A program made the translations under genes and the position numbers. Below the pieces are notes generated by a model. It searched no databases, was not told where the DNA came from, and saw only the letters and a list, made by a program, of their open reading frames with translations. From Acidobacteriota bacterium (GTDB lineage Bacteria; Acidobacteriota; Holophagae; Thermotomaculales; Thermotomaculaceae): 64,000 nucleotides of DNA. The stretch spans positions 1 to 64,000 of the forward strand of contig JAADGL010000026.1 in assembly GCA_013152385.1 (NCBI GenBank). Reading direction: 5' to 3'. Below, piece by piece: positions 25,660-33,605 of the stretch (positions within the stretch are counted from its first letter, which is position 1; every line of letters starts with the position of its first letter).

Positions 25660-26531
25660 TGCGGCCTGAACTGAGATCCTTTCTCCTTTTGACTGCATTT
25701 GTGTTTGTCTTGAACTTTATGGGACCGCTGGCATTGCTGCTTCCGGTCCCGTTTATTTTCTATTACAAACGCGTACCGGCGCCCTACCGTGCCGTTTCAG
25801 CCGGAATTGTAGCGGTACTGCTCATGCTCCTCGTCCGGGATCCGCTGGCGCATTTTGTTGTTCTCGTCCAGTTTATCTCACTGATTGCGCCCTTTCTGCT
25901 CTTCCTCAGCATGCAGGAAAAAGGCTATGGAATCAATACCAGTATTCCCGCCGCCCTGCTTCTGACCTTTGTTCTCATTGCAGCGGCTGCACTGGCATAT
26001 CCCCTCTTCTTCCACTCTCCGATCGCAGACCAGCTGAACACCGTACTGAAACAATCCGGCTTCAAGCCCAGCCCGGACCTGAATAAAGCCCTTACCTCTC
26101 TGATTCACATTCTTCCGGGCATTATCTTCCTGTCCGAAGGCATCATACTGCTCCTGAACCTGATGATATTCGCCCGAATCAGCCGGGAACCCATTGAATT
26201 TCATAACTTCCGCCTGCCGGACACACTTATCGCGGCTTTTATTATCGCAGGCATTCTCTTCATCTTCACCGGCATCGTCCCGGCCATCCACTCCGAAATG
26301 CTTCACAACATCGTATCCAACACGTTGATTGCCCTCGCCTTTGTCTACTTCACACAGGGGCTGGCAGTGGCCGTATTCTTCCTCAACAGAATTAAAATGC
26401 CCCCGCTCCTCCGTCTCGCCTGCTTTGTCTTCATCTTCATCCAGCCCGGCCCATTCCTTGTAACCGGCCTGGGATTTGCAGACATCTGGGTTGAATTTCG
26501 AAAACGTTCCTTTATAATCAATAAAAAATAA
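25659..26531 (+). CDS. DUF2232 (YybS-like) membrane protein
   Basis: A 290-residue polytopic membrane protein with about eight helices, in the position where DUF2232/YybS proteins sit in rpsF-rpsR-rplI operons. Visible features are an N-terminal hydrophobic region with PVPFIFYYKRVPAPYR, an amphipathic central loop (KQSGFKPSPDLNKALT) and helices to the end (RLACFVFIFIQPGPFLVTGLG). Function is unknown; the family has been linked to cell-envelope processes only by context. Start overlaps the rpsR stop by one base. rplI, expected next in many genomes, is absent; glycosyltransferases follow. Confidence 0.8.
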   Translation: MRPELRSFLLLTAFVFVLNFMGPLALLLPVPFIFYYKRVPAPYRAVSAGIVAVLLMLLVRDPLAHFVVLVQFISLIAPFLLFLSMQEKGYGINTSIPAALLLTFVLIAAAALAYPLFFHSPIADQLNTVLKQSGFKPSPDLNKALTSLIHILPGIIFLSEGIILLLNLMIFARISREPIEFHNFRLPDTLIAAFIIAGILFIFTGIVPAIHSEMLHNIVSNTLIALAFVYFTQGLAVAVFFLNRIKMPPLLRLACFVFIFIQPGPFLVTGLGFADIWVEFRKRSFIINKK

Positions 26532-26543
26532 AGGGGGAATCTG

Positions 26544-27218
26544 TTGTACAAAGACAAAACCATAACCGTAGTCATCCCCTGCCTCAACGAGGAAAAAGCC
26601 ATTGGAAAAGTCCTTGACGACGTTCCCGGTTTTGTGGAAGACGTTATCGTCGTGGACAACAACTCCACCGACCGCACACCGGACATTGCAAGGGAATGGG
26701 GGGCAACCGTCATTCAGGAAACGGTACGGGGATACGGCCGGGCATACAAAACCGGGTTCTCCAAAGCCACCGGAGACATTATCGTTACACTGGACGGAGA
26801 CCATTCCTATCCGGTACACGACCTGAAACGGCTTCTGGACATCTTTTTTCAATACGATGTGGACTTCCTCTCCTGCTGCCGCTTTCCGGTCATGGACGCC
26901 GAAGCCATGTCCTTCAAACACTGGATCGGCAACCAGGTACTGTCACTGGTCATGTCCATCCTCTACAAAACCCCCATTGAAGACTCCCAGTCCGGGATGT
27001 GGGTATTTTACCGGAACATTCTCGATAAAATCAGGCTCAGAAGCGACGGAATGCCTTTATCCGAAGAAATCAAAATCGAAGCCATCCGGAACAAAGACAT
27101 CCGGTTCAAAGAAGAACACATCAAATACTCCGCCCGAAAAGGTGAAATCAAACTCCGGCCCTGGCGGGACGGAATGCGGAACCTCCTGTTCCTCTTCCGA
27201 AAACGGCTGTTCCCCTGA
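26544..27218 (+). CDS. Family 2 glycosyltransferase, dolichol-phosphate-mannose-synthase-like
   Basis: A 224-residue GT-A glycosyltransferase. The nucleotide-sugar site is VVIPCLNEEKAIGKVLDDVP near residue 9, with DNNSTDRT near 38 and the metal-binding TLDGDHSY near 81. QSGMWVFYRN near 146 is typical of the DPM1/polyprenyl-phosphate glycosyltransferase group. There are no C-terminal membrane helices, so it is probably a peripheral inner-membrane enzyme transferring a sugar to a lipid carrier. The start is the TTG at 26544 after GGGGG. It is in line with the ribosomal operon (12 bases after DUF2232) and followed by a second glycosyltransferase. Confidence 0.88.
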   Translation: MYKDKTITVVIPCLNEEKAIGKVLDDVPGFVEDVIVVDNNSTDRTPDIAREWGATVIQETVRGYGRAYKTGFSKATGDIIVTLDGDHSYPVHDLKRLLDIFFQYDVDFLSCCRFPVMDAEAMSFKHWIGNQVLSLVMSILYKTPIEDSQSGMWVFYRNILDKIRLRSDGMPLSEEIKIEAIRNKDIRFKEEHIKYSARKGEIKLRPWRDGMRNLLFLFRKRLFP

Positions 27219-27233
27219 TCCGCGGCAGGAAAC

Positions 27234-28253
27234 ATGGCAAGCGTCAGCATCATCATTGCCAACTACAACGGCCTGCACTTTCTGAAAGACTGCCTGCACT
27301 CCCTGTCAAAACAGACCTTTTCCGACTTTGAAACCATCGTATCGGACAACGGCTCCACCGACGGCTCCCGAGAATGGATTTCCAGCCGCCCCTACCCTTT
27401 CGTCATACCGGTTCTGCTGGAAAAAAATTTCGGCTTCGGCATTGCCAACAACCGGGGTTTTGACGCAGCAGCCGGCAACATCATCGTCATCCTTAACAAC
27501 GACACCATCGTTGCGGAAAATTTTCTGGAAAAACTGATAGAACCGCTGAAAAATACCGATGTGGACATAGTGGCCCCCCTCATCGTCTACAAAGAACACC
27601 CCGGCATCGCGGACAAAGCCGGCGGCCATCTCTTTTACCCGGACGGCTTAAACCGTGGCCGGGGCTGCGGAGAAAAACTCACTGCCGGACACCGGAAAGC
27701 GGGGCAATGCTTCTATCCCGACGGCTGCGCCGCCGCATTTCGGAGAAAACTCATTGAAAAAGCCGGATTCTTCGACGAAGACTTCTTCCTCTACGGAGAA
27801 GACACCGATTTGGGCCTGCGCTACCGCCGCACCGGTGCCGCCTGCTTCTACCAGCCGGAAGCGGTGGTTTACCACATCCACTCTGGAACCGCCGGGAAAT
27901 ACAGTCCGGCCAAAGCCTACTTTGTGGAACGAAACAGATGGTACGTCATAATAAAAAATCTGCCCTGGTTCTGGATTATCATATCCCCGTTTTTCTCCCT
28001 TCTGCGTTACTTTCTGCAAGCCGTTGCCGTCATTTCCGGGAAAGGCTCTCCCGGCCGCTTCACCGAAAACCATTCACGGACAGAACTGCTGAAAACCCTC
28101 TGCCGCGCCAACCGGGACGGCATCAAAGCCATTCCCTCCCTGCTCAAAAAACGGAAACAGCTGCAACCGCTCTTCACCGTCGGCGGGTTCGGATTTTCCC
28201 GTCTGATACTCCGATACTTCCTCTCCCCTGTGAAAATCGCGTTCAGAGATTAA
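27234..28253 (+). CDS. Family 2 glycosyltransferase, rhamnosyltransferase-like
   Basis: A 339-residue GT2 enzyme. SIIIANYNGLHFLKDCLHSL lies at the N-terminus, SDNGSTDGS near 37, LNNDT near 85 as the metal-binding motif and DEDFFLYGEDTDLGLRYRR near 180, the GEDxDLxxR signature of WbbL/RfbF-like rhamnosyl- and related transferases. A hydrophobic segment near 242-266 (FWIIISPFFSLLRYFLQAVA) suggests membrane association. It most likely adds sugars to cell-surface polysaccharide on a lipid carrier. It starts 15 bases after the first glycosyltransferase and ends the operon; the donor sugar cannot be inferred. Confidence 0.86.
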   Translation: MASVSIIIANYNGLHFLKDCLHSLSKQTFSDFETIVSDNGSTDGSREWISSRPYPFVIPVLLEKNFGFGIANNRGFDAAAGNIIVILNNDTIVAENFLEKLIEPLKNTDVDIVAPLIVYKEHPGIADKAGGHLFYPDGLNRGRGCGEKLTAGHRKAGQCFYPDGCAAAFRRKLIEKAGFFDEDFFLYGEDTDLGLRYRRTGAACFYQPEAVVYHIHSGTAGKYSPAKAYFVERNRWYVIIKNLPWFWIIISPFFSLLRYFLQAVAVISGKGSPGRFTENHSRTELLKTLCRANRDGIKAIPSLLKKRKQLQPLFTVGGFGFSRLILRYFLSPVKIAFRD

Positions 28254-29085
28254 GAATAAGGAACAGAAAAAGAAACCAGACTCCTCACAGAACTCCCGGA
28301 AAAAGCCCCCCCGACACCAACAACTGCCCCCCTCCGAACAAACTACTCCCTGGAAATCCCTTACAACTCAAACTATAAAAAAATTCTCCACATTTTCATA
28401 CCTTATAACATTTATTGTTTCGACCATCATTTAATCCCTTGATTGTTTCAGAATTCCTTATTTTCAACCCAAACGGTATCCCTTTGTCATCCAATATATT
28501 GCGTAATTTTTTACAGATAGCTCCCCCCAATTTCTTACCCCTGCCATTTAGCACTTATCTTATCGACATATCAGCATTTTCCGGCTTCCTCTGGCCATAA
28601 CCGCAAAACGGGAACAGGTTTGGGGAAGTGAAAGCGGGGACATTTCCCCCTGACTTTCCCCACACGCGACAAGGAGCAGAGCGAGCAAATTCCCCCGGCT
28701 GGCCCGGGACTTGAGCGGCCTTTGAAAGGAGGGGGCGGAGTTCACCACAAACCGCCCACTTTCCAAAAAGCCGCGATCCACAAAAATGCAGTTTTGGGGG
28801 ATTGGGCTGCTGACGGCGCCGGCCGCAAAGCGCTGCTTCGACATTCCTGCCAGAAAAAGGAAAACAAAATCGTTGATTATCCCGGCATGTATGATAGAAT
28901 GTCTCCCGCTGGCTGTCCTGTACTGTTTTGATTCGGGACAGACGGGGGGAATTTCCCCGAACCCGTGCAGGAATGCAACTGTTTATTTCAGTATTTACGG
29001 CACCTGAAAAAATCTGTTAACCGCTCGGGGCGAAGCAACAAAATCAGAGAAATTACGTTATTTCTTTTTGCTAAGGAGTTTGGGC
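28254..29085. other. 830 bp gene-poor gap before rplS
   Basis: No convincing gene. The first 300 bases are AT-rich and contain, on the minus strand (28554-28396), a 52-codon GTG frame with coding-like composition (LGGAICKKLRNILDDKGIPF) but no ribosome-binding site. The part at 28620-28850 is GC-rich, with purine runs and inverted segments such as CCTTTGAAAGG and a GGGGGCGG/CCGCCC pair, resembling dispersed intergenic repeats. The last 200 bases hold a candidate rplS promoter and two small hairpins (CTGTCC/GGACAG near 28915-28943 and ACGGG/CCCGT near 28944-28968). Confidence 0.5.
28873..28900 (+). promoter_or_regulatory. Candidate promoter of rplS
   Basis: TTGATT at 28873-28878 and TAGAAT at 28895-28900, 16 bases apart, lie about 185 bases before the rplS ATG. 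This would give a long leader with hairpins, compatible with ribosomal-protein feedback control, but the match is only moderate. Confidence 0.4.
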
Positions 29086-29433
29086 ATGGACATTATCAAA
29101 CAGTTTGAAGAAAAGATGCTCCGGACTGATATTCCGGATTTCAAGGCAGGGGACACCGTACAGGTGCACGTTAAAGTAAAAGAAGGCAACAAACAGCGGA
29201 TTCAGGTTTATCAAGGCCTTGTTATCAGCCGCTCCAACGGCTCCAACCGGGAAACGTTTACTGTCCGGAAAATCGCCGAAGGCGTCGGCGTGGAAAGAAT
29301 TTTCCCCCTCCATTCCCCCATTATCGACAAAATTAAAGTCCTCCGCAAAGGACGCGTCCGCAGAGGGAAACTCTATTACATCCGGGAGAAAATCGGAAAA
29401 GCAGCCCGTATCCGCGAGAAACGAAGCTACTGA
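29086..29433 (+). CDS. rplS: Ribosomal protein bL19
   Basis: A 115-residue L19 located at the 30S-50S interface. Motifs: [20 protein letters not shown] near residue 23, [20 protein letters not shown], and the C-terminal [13 protein letters not shown]. The start is the ATG at 29086 with AAGGAG 8 bases upstream, beginning [11 protein letters not shown]. It is separated from the usual rpsP-rimM-trmD partners and appears monocistronic, with its own leader and an intrinsic terminator. Confidence 0.97.
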   Translation: MDIIKQFEEKMLRTDIPDFKAGDTVQVHVKVKEGNKQRIQVYQGLVISRSNGSNRETFTVRKIAEGVGVERIFPLHSPIIDKIKVLRKGRVRRGKLYYIREKIGKAARIREKRSY

Positions 29434-29464
29434 TAAATTTCTTCATTTACCCCGTATGATTCAG

Positions 29465-29487
29465 GCCGGTTCAAACCGGCTTTTTTT
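29465..29487 (+). terminator. Intrinsic terminator of rplS
   Basis: GCCGGT-TCAA-ACCGGC followed directly by seven T residues, 31 bases after the rplS stop codon. A classical rho-independent terminator. Confidence 0.92.
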
Positions 29488-29488
29488 A

Positions 29489-29516
29489 TTGCATTTTCGA
29501 TTCATTTATTTATAAT
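29489..29516 (+). promoter_or_regulatory. Promoter of the pil operon, possibly giving a leaderless pilM mRNA
   Basis: TTGCAT at 29489-29494 and a perfect TATAAT at 29511-29516 are 16 bases apart. The pilM ATG at 29523 starts 7 bases after the -10, which is where transcription should begin, and there is no Shine-Dalgarno sequence between them. Confidence 0.6.
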
Positions 29517-29522
29517 GAAATC

Positions 29523-30569
29523 ATGTTAAAAGGTTTACGAAGATCAGATTCAGGTATTGGGCTGGAAATAGGAAACGGTGCGGTTCGGATTGTACAGTTG
29601 AGAACCGGAACGGACCGGCCCGAAGTCCTTCAGGCAACCATGGAGCCTATCCCTCTGAGTGGTGATAACGAACCGGCAAGTAAGCAAAGCCTGGCCGCCC
29701 TGAAAGAGGTGGTGAAAAGAACCGGTCTTCGCAAAAAAACAGCCGCAGTGGCATTGGAACCGGCCATTCTCACCACACGGGACATTCAAATTCCCCGGGT
29801 TCCCGACGAAGAACTCTTTTCCGTAGTTGAATGGGAAATCAGACAACTAATTGACTTTAATAAAGAAACACATAACCTGGACTTCATCATCCATAACCGC
29901 GATGACAGCAGTCCATCCAACAAATATCAGGTTATGGTTGTGGTCTCCAAAAAAAGTGACCTGATGGAAACAGTCAAACTGGTGGAAAATGCAGGTCTCC
30001 GGGTTGGCCGTCTGGGCGTGCCCGCCGATGCACTCTGCAGCCTGGCATCCATTCATCCGGATGTTCAGCAGGAAATGGAATCTGCCATTGTAAATATCGG
30101 GTTCCGGGATTCTTCTGTTACCGTTATTCAAAACGGAAAGCTCCGATTCACCCGTCAGCTTGATTTTTCAATGAACAGCCTTATTTCCGGAATTGCCGAA
30201 CAACTGGCTGTCTCTCGGGAAGAATCCGCTGCGACCCTGCAACAGATTTCCCTCGCTCAAAGCGAAAATGAATCGGTGGAAAAAAAACGGTTGAGGGCCC
30301 TGGGCAGCTCGCTTCTGGAATCCCTGACTGCCGAACTGAATAAAAGTTTTAATTTTTATGCCTCCGTTTCCAGAGGAGGCTCTGTCAGCAGAGTCTATCT
30401 CACCGGGGGAATCTCGGATATAAACGGAATTGAATCTTTTTTCCTTGAACACCTCGGGGTCATCACTGCTAATTTCCACCCTTTCAAGGGATTGGAAGTG
30501 AAAGGCCGGCTCCCCCGGAATGCCAGCCAGTTTTCCGTGGCTATCGGAATGGGGTTAATGCCATGGTAA
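29523..30569 (+). CDS. pilM: Type IV pilus assembly ATPase-like protein PilM
   Basis: A 348-residue actin-fold protein (FtsA/PilM family) that forms the cytoplasmic ring of the pilus alignment subcomplex and binds the N-terminus of PilN. It opens MLKGLRRSD and GIGLEIGNGAVRIVQL (phosphate 1 motif). VVEWEIRQLIDFN near 102 and YLTGGISDINGIESFF near 298 match SHS2/FtsA-like elements. The start is firm because the fold begins at once, yet no ribosome-binding site exists and a -10 lies 7 bases upstream. Its end overlaps pilN by 7 bases. It heads pilMNOPQ; no pilin or motor ATPase (pilA, pilB, pilT) is in the window. Confidence 0.93.
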   Translation: MLKGLRRSDSGIGLEIGNGAVRIVQLRTGTDRPEVLQATMEPIPLSGDNEPASKQSLAALKEVVKRTGLRKKTAAVALEPAILTTRDIQIPRVPDEELFSVVEWEIRQLIDFNKETHNLDFIIHNRDDSSPSNKYQVMVVVSKKSDLMETVKLVENAGLRVGRLGVPADALCSLASIHPDVQQEMESAIVNIGFRDSSVTVIQNGKLRFTRQLDFSMNSLISGIAEQLAVSREESAATLQQISLAQSENESVEKKRLRALGSSLLESLTAELNKSFNFYASVSRGGSVSRVYLTGGISDINGIESFFLEHLGVITANFHPFKGLEVKGRLPRNASQFSVAIGMGLMPW

Positions 30570-31165
30570 GAAGACATTACGAACCACATTTCAATCTTTT
30601 TTCCAAAGACCTGTCCCAGAAGAAATTACCGGAAAACTTTTATTTCAATATGATGATGATCGGCAGCATGCTGCTTCTTATTCTGTTTGCCATCGTTCTG
30701 GCTATTGTCGGTACCCGATATGCGGTAGTCTCTCACAAGCACCGCATGCTGACGAAAGAACTGAATATACTTCATGAAAAAGACCGCCAGCTCATGAATC
30801 TGTCAATCCGGGTAGCAAGGTTAAAATCGGACAACGACGCCCTTGCGGGCAGTATTCGCACAGTCTCCAGCCTTTTTGACCGGAAAACCGGCTGGACCGC
30901 AATCCTTGAAAAGGTCAGCGCGCAAATGGAAGCGGGGGTCTGGCTGGACAATTTTACCGGAAAAAGTTTTCCGGACAGTCAGGGAGAAACCGTTTCACTG
31001 GCACTGGACGGCGGCGCGATTTCCATAAAAACCCTGAATCGCTTTGTGGGCCGGCTGGAAAAGAATTTCGGAAATGTGAAAGTAAATATCAAAGCAGCTG
31101 AAAATGAAGATACCCGCTACTATACTTTTTCCGTTACCCTGCTCTGGAAGGAAAAAAAGAAATGA
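30563..31165 (+). CDS. pilN: Type IV pilus assembly protein PilN
   Basis: A 200-residue bitopic inner-membrane protein. A short cytoplasmic N-terminus contains FNLFSKDL, the equivalent of the INLLP motif that docks to PilM. One membrane helix spans about 28-52 (MMIGSMLLLILFAIVLAIVG), then a coiled coil to about 100 and a ferredoxin-like periplasmic domain follow. It pairs with PilO (4-base overlap) to link the cytoplasmic ring to PilP and the secretin. Weak sequence conservation is normal for this family; position and topology make the assignment secure. Confidence 0.88.
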   Translation: MVRRHYEPHFNLFSKDLSQKKLPENFYFNMMMIGSMLLLILFAIVLAIVGTRYAVVSHKHRMLTKELNILHEKDRQLMNLSIRVARLKSDNDALAGSIRTVSSLFDRKTGWTAILEKVSAQMEAGVWLDNFTGKSFPDSQGETVSLALDGGAISIKTLNRFVGRLEKNFGNVKVNIKAAENEDTRYYTFSVTLLWKEKKK

Positions 31166-31821
31166 GACAATTTCTGTTAAAACTGGAGAAAAAATTTGTT
31201 TCTCTTCACCCCAGAGATCAGAAAATTCTTCCCTATTTTACATTTATCTGCATATTTCTCATCTTCTACATGCTGATTATTTCTCCACTCTCCACAAAAA
31301 CCACGCAAATGAGCACAGACAACAGTCAGATGGAACAGGAAGCTTTCTCTCTGAAACAGAAACTGGAAGTTCTGGATACCGTGAAACAGCGGTTGATGCG
31401 GGGAGAAGAAAAAAGTAAGGTATTCAAAGACCGGTTTCAGGAATTGAAACAGCAGGTACCCAGCCAGGATGAAATTGCCCGGGTACTCAGCCACCTTGCG
31501 GATTCACAAAAAGTAAATTTCCTGATTCAAAGTATTTCGGAAAGGGATTATGTGGAAACCCGGAAATATACCAGCATTCCGCTGGTCATTTCTGCGGCGG
31601 CGGATTTCAGCCACATCATACATTTTGTCAAAGCGGTGGAAACTTCCAAACGGCTGATGACCATCAGTTCCATTCAAATCAGCGTGGATAATGATAATCC
31701 AGCCATCATTACAACACAGTTCACAGTAAACACATACAAAATCCCCGGCCTGGAACAGCTGATCCGGGTCTATCGGGAAGAGGCACAGGAGAAAAAGAAT
31801 GAAAAAAATAAAAAGAAATAG
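31162..31821 (+). CDS. pilO: Type IV pilus assembly protein PilO
   Basis: A 219-residue bitopic protein: a cytoplasmic stretch of about 22 residues, a membrane helix (ILPYFTFICIFLIFYMLIIS), coiled coil at about 50-105 (MEQEAFSLKQKLEVLDTVKQ) and a ferredoxin-like domain ending near 195. A Lys/Glu-rich tail (EEAQEKKNEKNKKK) follows. PilO forms heterodimers with PilN in the periplasm. It overlaps pilN by 4 bases and pilP by 23. Identification rests mainly on topology and order. Confidence 0.87.
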   Translation: MRQFLLKLEKKFVSLHPRDQKILPYFTFICIFLIFYMLIISPLSTKTTQMSTDNSQMEQEAFSLKQKLEVLDTVKQRLMRGEEKSKVFKDRFQELKQQVPSQDEIARVLSHLADSQKVNFLIQSISERDYVETRKYTSIPLVISAAADFSHIIHFVKAVETSKRLMTISSIQISVDNDNPAIITTQFTVNTYKIPGLEQLIRVYREEAQEKKNEKNKKK

Positions 31822-32161
31822 AGTTTTTCTGTCCGCCCTTGTGATATCCCTTTCACTTTGCCCGCTCTACGGGGCAAAGAAAAACCCATTTTCGAGGCCG
31901 GCTTTTCTCTCACAGAAAACCGGTCAAAAAAACGGAGAATCCGCAGAAGAAAAGAAACCGGAAACCACTCTGGCCAATCTCTCCCTCACCGGCATCATCA
32001 ATGGGAAACTGGCTGTTATCAATCATCAGTTCTATCGGAAAGGACAGAAAATAGGTATCCTGACGATTACGGCAATCACAGCCAACAAGGTCGTCCTGGA
32101 ATCCCGGGGCGTCCGGTATGACCTGATTTTAAATTTATCAAAGATAAAAAGGAAGGAGTAA
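31799..32161 (+). CDS. pilP: Pilus assembly protein PilP
   Basis: A 120-residue exported protein, shorter than typical PilP (about 170). A signal peptide covers about 1-24 (FLSALVISLSLCPLYG) and lacks the lipobox Cys seen in classical PilP lipoproteins. A Lys/Glu-rich linker leads to a small beta domain (about 60-115: LANLSLTGIINGKLAVINHQ, FYRKGQKIG) resembling the HR domain that contacts secretin N-domains. It lies between pilO (23-base overlap) and pilQ (3-base gap). The name relies on context plus the domain pattern. Confidence 0.78.
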   Translation: MKKIKRNRVFLSALVISLSLCPLYGAKKNPFSRPAFLSQKTGQKNGESAEEKKPETTLANLSLTGIINGKLAVINHQFYRKGQKIGILTITAITANKVVLESRGVRYDLILNLSKIKRKE

Positions 32162-32164
32162 GAC

Positions 32165-33601
32165 ATGAAACGGATTCTGCTTTTGATACCCATCCTCATA
32201 CTAACCATGTCGTGTATGCGAAAGGAGAGTACGAAAGCGCCCTCCGCCGGTGATCTCGCCAGTTTGACAAACCTCAAAGTACTGGATGTCAAACCGATAA
32301 AACCGGTGGAAAATCCGAACGCCATGAACAAAATTCCTGAAAAAATCCTGAAAGCAACGAAAAAATACACCGGGACACCGGTTACCCTGTCCTTTTACAA
32401 AGCAGATATCCATGACTTTTTCCGGGCAATATCCGAAGTTGCGAAAGTAAATTTTCTGGTTCATGACCAGGTTCACGGTACCATCACCATTGATGTCCGG
32501 AATATTCCATGGGATCAGCTTCTGGATACCGTGTTGCAGTTTAACAAGCTCACCAGCATCCGAAAGGGAAACATTATTGAAATTATTCCCCGGAATCTTG
32601 CTGACAAAGTAACCGAAGTCATCAAAGTTAATTACGGAACGGCTGAAGACATTGTCAAAACGCTGAAAGGGGAAGCCGGACTGGGTAAATCCTCCGGAGG
32701 AAACGAAATTGTTGCGGATAAACGGAGCAACTCAATCATTGTTACCGGGATTCCGGAAAACATCGCAAAAATCAAACGGATTGTGGCCGCGCTGGATCAA
32801 CAGCCCCAGCAGGTACTCCTTGAAAGTGTCATCGCTGAAGTAACACTGGATGACACCAACCAGCTGGGCCTGGGCTGGACTTTCGGCCAGAACGGACGGC
32901 TCCGGGGTTCCTGGGGAAACAACTCCTTTGTCAGTTCCGGAAGTTCCAACTTTCCGCTGAACAATGTTGCCGAAGGAACGGGATTTCAATACGCCCTTTC
33001 GGTAAATGACGGTCAGGTCATGGCAATACTCAACGCGTATGCCCAGGCTGACAAAGCAAAAGTACTCTCCCACCCGAAGCTGGTCACATATGACAATACC
33101 GAAGCCACAATGAAAGTGGTGGAACGCCGCTTTGTGCAGACTTCGATTAATACCAACACCGCCACCGGAATCGGCGGTATTTTCAGCAACTTCGAAGAAC
33201 GGGACTACGGCATTGTGCTCACTGTCACCCCCCACATCAATCAGCAGGGAGACATCCTGCTGAAAATTAAACAGGATGTCAGTGACCTGACCGGGGTAGA
33301 CAGCAACGGAAACCCCATCTCCACCCAGCGGATCATCAACACGACCCTGCTTCTGCGCAATGGCGAAACAATGGTCCTCGGGGGCTTGATTCAACAGAAA
33401 AATAAAAACAGCACCCGTGGGTTACCCTGGTTTTATAAAGTTCCCGTTCTCCGTTCCCTCTTCGGCACTCGGGAAAAAGAAAACAAACGGACGGAGCTTC
33501 TGCTGTTTATTACCCCGCATTTGATTCGAAACTTTACGGAAGCAAAAGCTGTCACAAAAGCTGTAATGCACCAGAATACCAGTGTGAAACCCCTGAATTA
33601 G
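32165..33601 (+). CDS. pilQ: Type IV pilus secretin PilQ (compact, lipobox-bearing)
   Basis: A 478-residue outer-membrane secretin through which the pilus exits. The signal peptide ends in LTMSC with Cys17 as probable lipidation site. An STN/N0 domain follows at about 75-135 (TLSFYKADIHDFFRAISEVA), an N1 domain at about 140-215 (KVNYGTAEDIVKTLKGEAG, NSIIVTGIPENI), then the secretin core at about 220-465 with VLLESVIAEVTLDD, EATMKVVERR and RTELLLFITPHLI. The N-terminal AMIN domains of larger PilQ proteins are absent, so it is a minimal secretin that may sort itself as a lipoprotein. GGAAGGAG precedes the ATG. Confidence 0.93.
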   Translation: MKRILLLIPILILTMSCMRKESTKAPSAGDLASLTNLKVLDVKPIKPVENPNAMNKIPEKILKATKKYTGTPVTLSFYKADIHDFFRAISEVAKVNFLVHDQVHGTITIDVRNIPWDQLLDTVLQFNKLTSIRKGNIIEIIPRNLADKVTEVIKVNYGTAEDIVKTLKGEAGLGKSSGGNEIVADKRSNSIIVTGIPENIAKIKRIVAALDQQPQQVLLESVIAEVTLDDTNQLGLGWTFGQNGRLRGSWGNNSFVSSGSSNFPLNNVAEGTGFQYALSVNDGQVMAILNAYAQADKAKVLSHPKLVTYDNTEATMKVVERRFVQTSINTNTATGIGGIFSNFEERDYGIVLTVTPHINQQGDILLKIKQDVSDLTGVDSNGNPISTQRIINTTLLLRNGETMVLGGLIQQKNKNSTRGLPWFYKVPVLRSLFGTREKENKRTELLLFITPHLIRNFTEAKAVTKAVMHQNTSVKPLN

Positions 33602-33605
33602 CAAT

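Noticed and set aside
25878-26921. 347-codon minus-strand frame across DUF2232 and the first glycosyltransferase
   Set aside because: Spans two well-supported genes on the opposite strand; low-complexity Glu/Gly/Val composition and no domain.
28560-28844. 94-codon minus-strand frame in the rplS upstream gap
   Set aside because: Composition follows the purine-rich repeats (SRASRGNLLALLLVACGESQ), no ribosome-binding site, no family; treated as repeat DNA.
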